From contig CAJJDN010000157.1 in assembly GCA_905182985.1 (NCBI GenBank), positions 240,088 through 263,155 of the forward strand: DNA of 23,068 nt, given 5' to 3'. The position numbers and the translations under genes were made by a program. The stretch comes from Paramecium sonneborni (lineage: Eukaryota; Ciliophora; Oligohymenophorea; Peniculida; Parameciidae). Of this stretch, positions 22,153-23,068 are shown piece by piece. The notes under the pieces were generated by a model. That model ran no database searches. It was given only the letters and a program-made list of their open reading frames with translations, and was not told the DNA's origin. Numbering within the stretch: the stretch's first letter is position 1; each line of letters starts with the position of its first letter.

Positions 22153-23068
22153 ATGTCTGGAGTAAAGATTATGTAATTAAACAAAATGAAAAGTGTTTTA
22201 TCTAAGTTTTTATTTCTAAATAAAAAATCAACCTATTAAAATAAAGTTTAACAATCGTTTGCTTTCTGCTGTGATGATAAATCTGATTCATCAATTTCGC
22301 TGATGAGGAGAAATAAATTTAAAAATGCTAAAATTTTAAAATTGAATATCAACAATATTAGATTATGTAATAATTTAATAGCATCAGAATGAATTTTTTA
22401 ATAAAACAAAATAAACCCCTAAAACAATATAGTATATTTCAGTATCTAAATACTGATTTAAGATATATAAAAATAGAGATAGATGATTAGGTTTTAGAGA
22501 ACTTAAAATATTAAGCTGAAAATAGATAAATACATTTCTAAGTTAGTGTAAGGATATTTCTAATAGAAGATATTATTATTCAATTAAAAGATATTTAAAA
22601 TTTATATAGAATCTAAATATATTCTTATGAATAAGAATGGTTCAAATATGAGTTTAATAAGAAAGAAACAAAATAATGAGTTTATAATTTAATAATCTAT
22701 TCCGTTTCAATACATTAAAATTAATGATTGATGATGGATAGAATTTAATTATTTGCAACTCCTTATTAAATTATTATTCTCAAAAAAATTTAATCAATTA
22801 TTAACATAAAATTGAGTGAACCATGTAATTAGATTCATTAACTTTTAAAGGGAATATTTTTGAAATGCAAAAAGAATTTATAGAAATTCACTACAATTTT
22901 AGATCATTACTTATGTAAAAAAATTATTCACAGAAAAAGGAAAGATTTAATCTAATAAAGAAGATAGTAGGAAATATATAGTTTATTGTTCTACTTTTTA
23001 ATTTTTAAATTGAAATTGGAAGAAAATGAAAATCCTTGAAGTGAATCAATTGGCCCACTAGTAGGTTT
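22153..23068 (+). pseudogene. Broken plus-strand coding-like stretch, unidentified
   Basis: The plus strand becomes A-rich here, opposite to the T-rich look of the minus-strand genes. Protein-like frames follow one another: 22153-22392 (79 codons, starting MSGVKIMQLNKMKSVLSKF, with SFAFCCDDKSDSSISL), 22389-22679 (96 codons, overlapping the first by ATGA, with YIKIEIDDQVLENLKYQAEN), then 22731-23039 in one frame and a competing FNTLKLMIDDGQNLIICNS frame. I found no GT...AG mini-intron joining them. With TGA as the only stop, frames of about 100 codons arise by chance in such DNA. It may be a decayed gene, a 5' part of a gene beyond the edge, or noise. I recognise no family. Confidence 0.3.

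Overview
The window reads as macronuclear-type ciliate DNA, most likely a Paramecium. TAA and TAG occur very often inside long protein-like frames at positions that suit glutamine, and TGA is the only stop. One gene is cut by introns of 22-30 bases that start with GT and mostly end in TAG, which is the Paramecium size class. The DNA is very AT-rich. I see no prokaryotic features, tRNA, rRNA or CRISPR.

Layout, left to right. Both giant genes lie on the minus strand. (1) 1-9609 is one uninterrupted frame of 3,203 codons, running off the left edge before its stop. It is a STAND-type NTPase with a long unrecognised helical N-terminus, a coiled coil, a NACHT domain (Walker A GQAGSGKS, Walker B VFILDSYDE), a helical linker with a short pentapeptide-like stretch, and about 1,200 residues of WD40-like beta-propeller. 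(2) 9610-11798 is long for a Paramecium intergenic gap. It appears to hold two decayed minus-strand genes: a protein kinase relic (about 10024-10476) and an importin-alpha/ARM relic (about 10829-11482). (3) 11799-21641 is a split gene with 24 mapped mini-introns, whose lengths sum so that the spliced frame is exactly 3,086 codons including the TGA stop. It encodes a signal peptide, 29 cysteine-rich (growth-factor-receptor/furin-like) repeats, a REJ-like ectodomain, a degenerate GPS motif and five membrane helices. (4) 21642-23068 is AT-rich upstream DNA with a telomere-like G-rich direct repeat, followed by a plus-strand stretch of broken protein-like frames that I cannot identify.

The strongest observations are in the receptor gene. 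Seventeen introns interrupt the same codon position of successive cysteine-rich repeats, so exon structure and protein repeat are in register. One repeat has an in-frame TGA exactly where a conserved cysteine belongs, and a 27-base GT...AG segment covers that TGA. The pair of co-oriented giants (a surface recognition molecule and a cytosolic STAND sensor) is suggestive, but a functional link is only inference. Family assignments rest on motifs read by eye; no database search was possible.
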